This document shows positions 41,234 to 48,650 of a stretch of 57,722 nucleotides of DNA, one piece after another. The stretch comes from DASWNP01 sp036399175 (lineage in GTDB: Bacteria > Acidobacteriota > Blastocatellia > Pyrinomonadales > Pyrinomonadaceae). Every line of letters starts with the position of its first letter. Within the stretch, counting starts at the first letter, position 1. A program made the position numbers and the translations under genes. The stretch covers positions 1 to 57,722 of the forward strand of contig DASWNP010000039.1 of assembly GCA_036399175.1 (NCBI GenBank), given 5' to 3'. The notes under the pieces are model-generated. The model did not search any database. It was not told where the DNA came from and worked only from the letters and a program-made list of their open reading frames with translations.

Positions 41234-42601
41234 TTACATCCTGCGAAGTCTTTCCGCAGACTTATTCGCCAGGTCGCGTGCGCGACGCCGGTTGATAACG
41301 GTTCCCTGCTGGTCGAGCACGAGCGACTTTTCGAGCGACTCAAGCGCCGTCTGGTACTCGCGCGACTCGAACATCACCTCGCCGTACTTGTAGTGAGCCA
41401 GCGCCGACTGCGGGTTGAGCTGCATCGCGCTCTGGTAGGCGCGCGCCGCGCTGAGCAGTTGCTTCATGCCGACGTAGCAGTCGCCTATGTCGATGAACAG
41501 CTCAACCTGCGGTCGCTTCTTCACAAGCTCCGACAATTCCCTGAGCGCCTGCGTCCAGCGCCCCTGTTTCATCAGGATGCGCGCGGCGTTATGGCTCGCC
41601 GTCGCCGAAGTGTAGCCGAGGGCGCGCGCGCGCTCATAGTAACGCTGCGCCTCTTCGTTCTTGCCCTGTCGCGCCAGCGCTTCGGCGTAGCCGTTATGAG
41701 CCATCGCAAGCGTGCCGTTAATCTGCACGGCGCGCTGGTAAGCCCTGCCCGCCTCGGAGAGCTGATTGGTGGCGAGGTAGGCGTTGCCGAGCCCGTAGAA
41801 GGCGAGCGCGGAATCGGGAAGCGCCAGCGCCGCATTATTGAAGGCGGTCAGCGCGTGGCCGTAATCGCCGCTCAGGTATGCGGCCTGCCCTTCGGCGAAG
41901 AGAGCCTGCACGCGAAGCTGTATGTTGAAGGGGCTGTCGATTAAGAGCGCGACAGCGCGCTGCTGGACGAACTGCCAATCTTTGAGCGTCACGGCGTCGG
42001 TCTGTCTCGGGTCGAGGAAACGTCTGAAAACGTCTTCTATGCTGCCGCCCGCGCTCGCCGTCGCGGGCTGGCTGGCGGGCTGAGCGCCGAGCTGGAAATT
42101 AAACGTAGTATTGCCCGGTCGGACTTCGACGTACTGACGACTGGCGCTGAAGCTCGGGTGCGAGGCAGTTATCATGTAAGTGCCGCGCGCAAGCTGAACG
42201 ATTAACCTGCCGTCGGCTCCGGTCGTGCCGAGATTCGTATGCCGCCCGTCGCCGAGATTTTGCACGATGCTCGCGCCCGGCGTCTGCGTGGCGAAGGTGA
42301 CGAGAAGCATCGTCGCCTGCGTCGTCTGCGTTGCGCGCGGCGGTGTCGCTACGGTGCCGGGGCGCGTCGTGCGCGGCGTGCCTTTGTTCCTGTTGACTTT
42401 GCCGGGACGCGTGTTATTTGGGCGCGGCGTCGGAGTTGGATGAGGGGTCTTCTCGTCCTCGGCAATCTTGGGTTTACGCTGACCCGTCGGCTGCTGCGCG
42501 AGCGCAGAGGTTTGGACGCTCGCGGTCGAACACAAAAACAGCGCGGCGACAATTAGAGCGTAAAAGACAATCGAGTGCGAGGATTTTTGTTTCATCTTCA
42601 A
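41234..42601 (-). CDS. Membrane/periplasmic protein with PEGA-like and TPR domains (second copy)
   Basis: The 455-residue product has the same plan as the one at 39699: an N-terminal signal or helix (HSIVFYALIVAALFLCSTAS), a Pro/Arg/Thr linker containing KPKIAEDE as in its neighbour, a PEGA-like domain at about 100-165 (RLIVQLARGTYMITASHPSF) and TPR units from about 215. The shared linker word and order show a tandem duplication. The TPR array could scaffold envelope parts of the T3SS; that the pair sits inside the operon, with only 87 bases between, favours a linked function. It has no known homologue in standard T3SS loci. Confidence 0.85.
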   Translation of the reverse strand: MKMKQKSSHSIVFYALIVAALFLCSTASVQTSALAQQPTGQRKPKIAEDEKTPHPTPTPRPNNTRPGKVNRNKGTPRTTRPGTVATPPRATQTTQATMLLVTFATQTPGASIVQNLGDGRHTNLGTTGADGRLIVQLARGTYMITASHPSFSASRQYVEVRPGNTTFNFQLGAQPASQPATASAGGSIEDVFRRFLDPRQTDAVTLKDWQFVQQRAVALLIDSPFNIQLRVQALFAEGQAAYLSGDYGHALTAFNNAALALPDSALAFYGLGNAYLATNQLSEAGRAYQRAVQINGTLAMAHNGYAEALARQGKNEEAQRYYERARALGYTSATASHNAARILMKQGRWTQALRELSELVKKRPQVELFIDIGDCYVGMKQLLSAARAYQSAMQLNPQSALAHYKYGEVMFESREYQTALESLEKSLVLDQQGTVINRRRARDLANKSAERLRRM

Positions 42602-42753
42602 TGTCCGTGCAGGCTCATCGAATCCGGAGACTCGCCGGAGGCGACGAAAGTCTCGAAGGCTATAGCAGGACGGCGCGCGGCCTTCGCGCTTGCGCCGGGC
42701 TCGACTTCTTTCTACCTCTCTCGCTTCACGCGCGCTTGCTTCGTGCTACGAGA

Positions 42754-43707
42754 TTACGAAGCCTCTTTCGGGCGTCGCACGATGTAGCGAAACCCGAGCG
42801 TGTTATTCGGCATGCTGGCCAGACGCTCGTGGCGCGCGCTGTTGGAGATAAACAACTGCTCCTCTTCGGCGCTCCCGCCTTTGATGATGCGAAGCGCGAC
42901 GCCGTGCTGCGACTTGGGTCTGCCGAGATGGTCGCGCGCCTGATCGGCCACCCATTCCCAGACGCTGCCCGCCATGTCGTAAGCCCCGAAGGGCGACTTG
43001 TTCTCGGGAAAACTTTTGACCGGGCGAACCTGACTCTCTGCCTGAACGGCACGCTCGTTCCACTCGTTACCCCAGGGGTATTTGTAATTCTCTCTGCCGC
43101 GCGCCGCGCGCTCCCACTCGGCCTCGGTCGGCAGCTCGACCTTCGTCCCCGTCTTTCGCGACAGCCATTCGCAATAGGCGACCGCATCATGCCAACTGAC
43201 GCCCGTTACCGGCACAGCCGCCGTGCCGGACGGAAACTCCTGCCCGTTCCATCCTTGAGGCGGCTTGCGTCCCGTCGCCACGACGAACTCACGGTACTGC
43301 TCGTTTGTCACCTCCGTCTCGGCGATGTCGAAAGCGCCTACCTGTTCACGACGGACAGGCATACCGGTTCCCTCGCCCCCGAATATCACTTCACCGCCTT
43401 CGACGGAGACCATCCCCGCGAGCGTCTGGGCGGGAGTGGGAGAGGCGACGACGGGCGGAGTCGGCTCAGGCGTGTGCGTCGTGTCGATGGTCGCCTCGGG
43501 CGCTGGACGCGGCTCGGGAACCTGCACGATTTTTGCACTCTCCTCGGGGCGTTGACGCGTGTGCGAGCCGAAGAGCAGCCAGGCACTACTGCCGAGCACC
43601 GCCCCGATAAACAGACTGCTCGCCCACACGATGGCGAACACCAGCTTTGAAGAGCCCGGCGACGCTGCGCCCTGCTTGCCCGGCTTGCTGCCCTGTTGCA
43701 TCGACAT
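42754..43707 (-). CDS. SUMF1/FGE-like domain protein with one membrane helix
   Basis: The 317-residue product has a membrane helix at about 21-47, a Pro/Thr linker and a SUMF1 domain at about 95-317 (MVSVEGGEVIFGGEGTG, FDIAETEVTNEQYREFV, VPVTGVSWHDAVAYCEWLSR, LPTEAEWERAARG, YPWGNEW, MAGSVWEWVAD, IIKGGS). True formylglycine-generating enzymes have a Cys in the GFRCA end; here it is GFRYI, so it is probably not a sulfatase activator but a binding domain, as in many bacterial members. It sits between sctO and the TPR pair, all on the minus strand, and may be part of the envelope-side apparatus. Confidence 0.85.
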   Translation of the reverse strand: MSMQQGSKPGKQGAASPGSSKLVFAIVWASSLFIGAVLGSSAWLLFGSHTRQRPEESAKIVQVPEPRPAPEATIDTTHTPEPTPPVVASPTPAQTLAGMVSVEGGEVIFGGEGTGMPVRREQVGAFDIAETEVTNEQYREFVVATGRKPPQGWNGQEFPSGTAAVPVTGVSWHDAVAYCEWLSRKTGTKVELPTEAEWERAARGRENYKYPWGNEWNERAVQAESQVRPVKSFPENKSPFGAYDMAGSVWEWVADQARDHLGRPKSQHGVALRIIKGGSAEEEQLFISNSARHERLASMPNNTLGFRYIVRRPKEAS

Positions 43708-43936
43708 TCTAACCCTTGCCTCGCCTTCGCCGCTTCAGACGACTCTGCCCTCGCGCCGCCGACTCCAATCCACCGACACTTCCAGACCCGTCCGCGCTTC
43801 GGCTGTTTGCTTCTGAGGGCGTTTGGTGGGGGATACGTCTCGGATTATAGATAGAACCTCTCGGAGTCGGCAACAGAGCGGAAACCTGAAGTTGCGCTGC
43901 TCGGACGCCGCACGCCTGACGGCCTCCGACCTGAAC

Positions 43937-44428
43937 TCAACCGCGCTTGCGCTGCATGTGAATGATGGAGCTGATTTCGTCGTTTACTTTTTGCTCGCGG
44001 CGCGTCTCTTCAAGCTGCACGCCGAGCATCCACTTCTCCCTGTGCTTTTCAATCATCTTCACCTTTCTCACAGCCTCTACCAGAGCGGCCAGTGCCGCGT
44101 CCACGTCGGCTCGCGCGCGGGCGACGAACTGTTGCTGCTGCACGACACGCTCAATCAGCTTCTGCTCCTGCTCTTTCAGGTGTTCGAGATGCTCGTAGTG
44201 CGTCTGGAATTTGTGCGCCGCGATAGCTCTCAGAGACCTCTCTCTCATCTTCGCCTCTGCCGTCCTCTGCCGCTCACGACACGCAGACACCTCCTGCTCG
44301 CGCCTCTCCAACTCTAGCTCGGTCTCGCGCAACTGCTTGCGCCGCCTGTCAACCAGTATCATCGCCTGCTTCTTGGCATGCTCACGCATATCCAATAAAT
44401 GCTGATACCTGTATTTCTTCTTCGACAT
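43937..44428 (-). CDS. sctO: T3SS stalk protein SctO (FliJ/YscO family)
   Basis: The 163-residue product is one long antiparallel coiled coil, very rich in Arg, Glu, Gln and Lys (YRYQHLLDMREHAKKQAMIL, LEHLKEQEQKLIERVV, VRKVKMIEKHREKWMLGV). The N-terminal motif and size fit FliJ/SctO, which fits into the ATPase ring and contacts SctV. It is encoded divergently from sctN, although the two usually follow each other on one strand. A TATAAT ends only nine bases before the ATG and no ribosome site is seen, so the mRNA may be leaderless or nearly so. Confidence 0.85.
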   Translation of the reverse strand: MSKKKYRYQHLLDMREHAKKQAMILVDRRRKQLRETELELERREQEVSACRERQRTAEAKMRERSLRAIAAHKFQTHYEHLEHLKEQEQKLIERVVQQQQFVARARADVDAALAALVEAVRKVKMIEKHREKWMLGVQLEETRREQKVNDEISSIIHMQRKRG

Positions 44429-44570
44429 GACGTAAATATTATACCCCGCCGCCGCCTCTCGCGCCCACGCGCCGCGAAGCTTTACCCGAGCACATCGAAG
44501 CGCCCTCGCCTCGTCGCCCTGCTTTCAGCGCCAGTCCCGGAGGGTTTGCGGGCACGCCGCTTCGATTCTC

Positions 44571-44599
44571 TTTTCAGTTTCCCTTTCGAGGTCTAAAAT
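44571..44599 (+). promoter_or_regulatory. Vegetative promoter of sctN
   Basis: TTTTCA at 44571-44576, 17 bases and TAAAAT at 44594-44599 make a plausible sigma-70 promoter 24 bases before sctN. No sigma-28 element is present, in keeping with the idea that machinery genes use the vegetative sigma factor. Confidence 0.5.
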
Positions 44600-44623
44600 C
44601 AAATTTGTCTGAGAGGAGAAGCT

Positions 44624-45937
44624 ATGAGCCTGGACTTATCTGAGTACATAGAAGCGCTCGACGGGCTTTCGACGGTCGAGGAGCGCGGGCGCGTGACCAA
44701 ACTGGTCGGCCTGCTGATACGCGCTTCGCTGCCGGGCGCACAGGTCGGAGAAATCTGTCTGATTCGCTCGCGCCGTTCTCTCAGAGAGCTGCGCGCGGAG
44801 GTCGTCGGGTTCGACGACGGTAAAGTGATTCTGATGCCGCTCGGCGAAATTCAGGACGTGGGGATGGGCGCGGAGGTCATCGCCACCGGCGCTTCGCTGA
44901 CGGTGCGCGTCGGCGAAGGTCTGCTCGGTCGCGTGCTCGACGGTCTGGGCGAACCAGCCGACGGCAAGGGGCCGATTAAGGGCGGGCACGAGTATCCCGT
45001 CACGTCGCGCCCGCCGGACGCCATGCGCCGCCAACGCGTCGATAAGCTGTTTGAAACCGGAATACGCGCCCTCGACGGCGTACTCACGGTCGGGCAGGGA
45101 CAGCGCCTCGGCATCTTCGCCGCCGCAGGCGTGGGTAAGTCAACCCTCCTCGGAATGCTTGCGCGTAACACCGAAGCCGACGTGAACGTCATCGCGCTCG
45201 TCGGCGAGCGCGGGCGCGAAGTACGCGACTTCATCGAGCACGACATGGGCGCTGCCGGGATGTCTCGCTCGGTCGTGGTAGTTGCCACGTCGAACGAGCC
45301 TTCGCTCGTGCGTATGAAGGCCGCCTACGTGGCGACGACCATCGCCGAATACTTCCGCGACCAGGGCAAGCGCGTGTTGCTCCTGATGGATTCTGTGACG
45401 CGTTTTGCGCGCGCTCTGCGCGAAGTCGGGTTGGCCGCAGGCGAGACGCCCGCCAACAAAGGGTTTCCGCCCTCGCTCTTCAGCGAGCTGCCAAAGCTTC
45501 TCGAACGCACAGGCAACTCGGATAAGGGCTCGATTACGGCTTTCTATACGGTGCTCGTCGAGGGCGACGATATGTCTGAGCCCGTCGCCGACGAGACGCG
45601 CTCGATTCTCGACGGTCACATCATCCTCTCGCGCGCCATCGCCGCCAGCGCCCATTATCCGGCCATCGACATCAGCCACTCAATCTCACGCCTTATGCCG
45701 AGCGTCGCCACGCCTTCACACATAGTCGCCGCCGAGCGACTGCGCAGCGTCCTCGCCACCTACGAAGAGAACAAAGACGCCATCAGCTTCGGCCTCTACG
45801 AGAGAGGAAGCGACCCCCGCATCGAAAACGCCATTATGAAGCGCGAGGAGATTCTGCCCTTCCTCCGCCAAAACGCCCGCGAAAAAGTCTCCGCACACGA
45901 AACCATCTCCCGCCTCCAAAGAATCTTCCCCGCCTGA
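44624..45937 (+). CDS. sctN: T3SS ATPase SctN (FliI/YscN family)
   Basis: The 437-residue product is a complete hexameric ATPase of the rotary type. The Walker A motif is AAAGVGKST at 166-174, with GRVLDGLGEPAD before it, ALVGERGREVRDFIE after it, and the Walker B region VLLLMDSVTRFARALREVGL further on. The end EEILPFLRQNAREKVSAHET is typical of SctN/FliI and differs from F1 beta. It unfolds and releases chaperone-bound substrates at the export gate. GAGAGGAG lies before the ATG. Its gene stands alone on the plus strand, divergent to sctO, 40 kb from sctL. Confidence 0.96.
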   Translation: MSLDLSEYIEALDGLSTVEERGRVTKLVGLLIRASLPGAQVGEICLIRSRRSLRELRAEVVGFDDGKVILMPLGEIQDVGMGAEVIATGASLTVRVGEGLLGRVLDGLGEPADGKGPIKGGHEYPVTSRPPDAMRRQRVDKLFETGIRALDGVLTVGQGQRLGIFAAAGVGKSTLLGMLARNTEADVNVIALVGERGREVRDFIEHDMGAAGMSRSVVVVATSNEPSLVRMKAAYVATTIAEYFRDQGKRVLLLMDSVTRFARALREVGLAAGETPANKGFPPSLFSELPKLLERTGNSDKGSITAFYTVLVEGDDMSEPVADETRSILDGHIILSRAIAASAHYPAIDISHSISRLMPSVATPSHIVAAERLRSVLATYEENKDAISFGLYERGSDPRIENAIMKREEILPFLRQNAREKVSAHETISRLQRIFPA

Positions 45938-46100
45938 ACACGAAAACCGGCGAAAGCGCAAGTCTAAGCCTTTGTGCCGCATTCGCAAAAGCGATATTAT
46001 CGGAAATATTGGAGATAGGGGTCGATTTCCTCGAAATTGTTGAGCACGATGCTATTAGGAACACCACTCGTGAGGCTTTGAAGGCGGGGGTTGCGGCTCG

Positions 46101-47435
46101 TCAGGGGGTTTTATCGTCGAGAGGGTCAGGCTCGTCGAGGGTCGTGCTTTGCCTGGACGGTGCTTCGCTTCCTTGATTTCCGCTTGAGAGAATCGGGACT
46201 TCTGACGCAGGGCTTTCCTGATGCGGAGTTTCCCTTCCTTCTAGTTCGGCGCGAATGCGTTTATATTCCGCCTCGTCTTCGGGGGCGGGCGGGTGCGGCT
46301 CGACGGGCTGTGCGTCGGTCTGTTTTTTAGGCGCGTCGGTCTCTCTTTCCTTGACGAAGGCTTTGACGTTCAGGCGGCGGCGTAGGTGCGCGGCGAAAAA
46401 TGCGGGGGCCGACGAGACCGTCTCGGCGTTGGAGGCCGCCTTTTTCATCTCGGCGGCGAGCAGCTCTCCGACTTCGCCCCAACGCTCGCGCTCGCCCTGA
46501 GTCGTGCCTCCGACGAGTTCTCTGGCCGCTTCCCTGATGCGCTCGACGAGCAGCGCGAAGTCCTCATCATCATCAGTTTTTTGTATAGTCTTAAAAGAAG
46601 TATTAGGATCGCTGGAAATTGTTGAATCTATTAGAGATGACCCCTGGGCACCCTGGGCAGTTTCTGCCCTGGGCACCCTGGGCAGTTTCTGCCCTGGGTG
46701 GTCTGGGTGGTCTGGGCAGCTTACCTGCCCAGGGTCAGCCTCGAATTTGAGCACCGGATTGCCCTCAAAATCGAAGGGTAAATTTGCCTCTTCGGGCTGG
46801 TAGACGAAGTACTCGTTGCCGTCCTGCTCGCCAGCCTTCTCCTCCCATTTGACGAGGCCGACCGATTTCAGGTGGCGCAGGTTATCCCTGAGCGTGTGCG
46901 TCGAGCCGACGTGCGAGCCCTTCATAATTTCCGTGCGGGTCAACTGTACCGACAGGCGCGGGATAATTGCGCCTCTCGTCTTTGAGTAGAGGAAGTCGTA
47001 AATCTGTTTCGACTTGCCACGAAACAGACCGCTTCGCAGGGCATCGCGGACAACCGAGTTGGGCGTCTTCGTGAAGTCACGCTTGGGCGAGATTTCACTC
47101 CGGGTAGTTAATCTGCCCTGGGCAGGTATCCTGCTCGGGGTAGATTTCTTGCCCTGGGCAGATAAACTACCCAGGGCAGATAGCCTGCTAGGGGCAGGTA
47201 ATATGCCCTGGGCAGGAATATCACCCAGGTCAGAAGTATTGCCCTGGGCAGTTAAAGTACCCTGGGCAGGTAGGCTGCTCCCGGCAGGCGTTGTTTCGGT
47301 GTTATCTGCTTGTTGAGCAGTAGTTTCCGTGGGGCGTGCTGATTCGCTGGCTTGCTGTGCCTGGAGCTTCTTCTGCTTTTCGGCTTGCAGAAGAGAGGCC
47401 AGGCCGCCAATCTTCGGTTTGGTTCTTTCGGTCAT
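46101..47435 (-). CDS. Winged-helix protein, replication-initiator-like, with internal hexapeptide repeats
   Basis: The 444-residue product has a polar N-terminus (1-40), about ten six-residue repeats of the form LPAQGx at about 52-112, a winged-helix-like domain at about 118-205 (KSKQIYDFLYSKTRGAIIPR, LTRTEIMKGSHVGSTHTLRD, NLRHLKSVGLVKWEE) and a charged C-terminal part. The HTH resembles plasmid replication initiators or DNA-binding regulators of mobile elements. Its start overlaps the stop of the ExeA-like ATPase gene by four bases. The repeat-coding DNA consists of near-palindromes and recurs later in the gene in another frame, so the DNA itself may be a binding site for this protein. Confidence 0.7.
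   Translation of the reverse strand: MTERTKPKIGGLASLLQAEKQKKLQAQQASESARPTETTAQQADNTETTPAGSSLPAQGTLTAQGNTSDLGDIPAQGILPAPSRLSALGSLSAQGKKSTPSRIPAQGRLTTRSEISPKRDFTKTPNSVVRDALRSGLFRGKSKQIYDFLYSKTRGAIIPRLSVQLTRTEIMKGSHVGSTHTLRDNLRHLKSVGLVKWEEKAGEQDGNEYFVYQPEEANLPFDFEGNPVLKFEADPGQVSCPDHPDHPGQKLPRVPRAETAQGAQGSSLIDSTISSDPNTSFKTIQKTDDDEDFALLVERIREAARELVGGTTQGERERWGEVGELLAAEMKKAASNAETVSSAPAFFAAHLRRRLNVKAFVKERETDAPKKQTDAQPVEPHPPAPEDEAEYKRIRAELEGRETPHQESPASEVPILSSGNQGSEAPSRQSTTLDEPDPLDDKTP
46641..46735. repeat. CCCTGGGCA repeat cluster A, about 25-base period
   Basis: CCCTGGGCACCCTGGGCAG followed by TTTCTG is repeated with a 25-base step, then decays into GGTCTGGGTGG units. Because 25 is not a multiple of 3, successive copies are read in different frames in the protein (KLPRVPRA, then ETAQGAQG). 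The repeat is thus held at the DNA level. Confidence 0.8.
47096..47293. repeat. CTGCCCTGGGCAG repeat cluster B, 18-base period, 11 units
   Basis: Units of the 12-mer TGCCCTGGGCAG or a variant plus six variable bases start at 47096, 47114, 47132 and so on to 47276. The core is a near-perfect palindrome. The 18-base step gives the hexapeptide repeat in the protein. The same core forms cluster A about 400 bases away, in the same gene. Confidence 0.85.
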
Positions 47436-48298
47436 CCCTCAGCCTCGACGTGGTCGGCGCGAAGCTGCATCTCTTCGTAAGCCTCTTCGAGCAGCTCGAC
47501 CGGGACTTCTTCGAGACCGGCGATTTTCGACATCTCGTAGGCCATCGAGCAGACGCGAAGGGTCTCGCGCGGGACGCCGCCGGTCAGCATCCAGAGCCGT
47601 TCGACCACCGGGGTAGGGAAGGGATTCGCAACCTTGTGCAGCTTGCAACGGTGTGCAATCATCCCTGCCACTTCCTCGACCGTCAGCGTGCCCATCACCG
47701 TCGGAGCCATCATGCGGCTGTAGAGCGGCTTGTGCTGGGGCGAGCGCAGGCGCGCAGACAGTTCCATCTGTCCGGCCAGAACTATCTGGATGAGCTTCTC
47801 TTCGTTGGTCTCGAAGTTGAGGAAGGCGCGCACCATTTCGAGCATCGAATCGGTCAGCTTTTGCGCCTCGTCGATGAAAAGGACGACGTTAAAGTCTTGT
47901 CTGTATTGCTCTTGGAGCCACGATTCGAGGTCGCTCTGGTATTTCTGGACGGAGCGGCGCGGCGGAAGGCCGACGAGCTGGCAGATGTTGCCCATCATGG
48001 CGTAATCGGTCTTGAAGGTGGGGGTCGGGATGAGGACTGAGATGGTATCCTCGCTGGAGTCAAAGTCGGTGTGTAAATATCTGACGAGACTGGTTTTACC
48101 GAGTCCGACGGCACCGATGATGATGGACAGCCCCTGTCTTTGCTCGACGCAGAAACGCGTGCGGAAGACGGCCGCATCGAGCGAGGGCGTGAAATATAGA
48201 TTGTTCGGATTGGGTGAGATGGAGAAGGGAGTTTTGATTTTGGTCTTACGTCGGCCGTTTGTCTCGCTACCAGCGTTTATTTCGACAGGTGTTGCCAT
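47432..48298 (-). CDS. ExeA/TniB-like AAA ATPase
   Basis: The 288-residue product has a Walker A motif GAVGLGKTS at about 59-67, a Walker B motif NVVLFIDEAQ at about 135-144, a sensor region QIVLAGQMELSARL, and a short C-terminal lid domain. This matches ExeA-like ATPases (AAA_22), which occur with secretion systems, transposition (TniB) and plasmid-like units. I place the start at 48298 because a promoter (TTGCGA-N17-TATAAG) ends seven bases before that ATG, so the mRNA would be leaderless. The ORF extends 12 codons further. It is coupled by ATGA overlap to the winged-helix gene downstream and probably acts with it. Confidence 0.82.
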   Translation of the reverse strand: MATPVEINAGSETNGRRKTKIKTPFSISPNPNNLYFTPSLDAAVFRTRFCVEQRQGLSIIIGAVGLGKTSLVRYLHTDFDSSEDTISVLIPTPTFKTDYAMMGNICQLVGLPPRRSVQKYQSDLESWLQEQYRQDFNVVLFIDEAQKLTDSMLEMVRAFLNFETNEEKLIQIVLAGQMELSARLRSPQHKPLYSRMMAPTVMGTLTVEEVAGMIAHRCKLHKVANPFPTPVVERLWMLTGGVPRETLRVCSMAYEMSKIAGLEEVPVELLEEAYEEMQLRADHVEAEG

Positions 48299-48650
48299 AT
48301 TGCCGCTTATAGCACTATAAAGGGCACATCGCAATAGTTATTTTTAATAACGTCGAGAAATTAAGCTTAATTTTTCCGTAAATCCACCAGCAGAGAGGAA
48401 TTTTGCTCTTTCGATGCGAATTATCATTCCGGACGAATCAGGACGCCGTGAAGGGTCTGTCTTGACTGTCCAAACTCGCGGGACTTCGTCGAGCGCAATC
48501 CCATCAACGTCGTCAACTTCCCTGGCGAGACTTCACGAGAAATCGAGACTGTCCTATCATCGGAAGCATTGATGCATGGCTGTCGGGAGGGAAGCGGGCT
48601 TCACAGTCTGTTTTCCGGCATATGGTGGTTCACACGAGAAAGGGGTTTGC
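48299..48650. other. AT-rich intergenic region with two palindromes
   Basis: This 352-base gap has no credible gene. Near the ATPase end it holds GTTATT-TTT-AATAAC (48337-48351) and a perfect 16-base palindrome AAATTAAGCTTAATTT (48358-48373), both in a local AT-rich stretch unusual for this GC-rich window. They may be operators of the ATPase gene or part of a replication or recombination site. The rest shows nothing that I can name. Confidence 0.55.
48306..48334 (-). promoter_or_regulatory. Promoter giving a leaderless mRNA for the ExeA-like gene
   Basis: On the minus strand TTGCGA (48334-48329), 17 bases and TATAAG (48311-48306), followed after seven bases by the ATG at 48298. Transcription would start at or next to the start codon. 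GTTATTTTTAATAAC lies just upstream of the -35 element. Confidence 0.55.

Noticed and set aside
42418..43650. Open frame of 410 codons opposite the SUMF1-like gene.
   Set aside because: The minus strand has the clear SUMF1 domain; this frame is a GC shadow.
42754..43707. A sulfatase-activating formylglycine-generating enzyme.
   Set aside because: The catalytic Cys after GFR is replaced by Tyr and no sulfatase gene is near.
4242..45937. The locus as an ordinary flagellar cluster, because of FliG-, FliO-, FliK- and FliA-like genes.
   Set aside because: SctJ is a lipoprotein with a C-terminal membrane helix, SctI and needle-like proteins are present, and no flagellin, hook, cap, flagellar rod, P-ring or L-ring gene is found.
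45990..46035. CCGATAATA on the minus strand with GAAA upstream, near the end of sctN.
   Set aside because: The spacing is 21 bases rather than 15, and it would read into the antisense of sctN; I do not count it as a sigma-28-type promoter.
47096..47293. A CRISPR array, because of the regular repeats.
   Set aside because: Units are 12 bases with only six variable bases, lie in a coding frame, and no cas gene is near.
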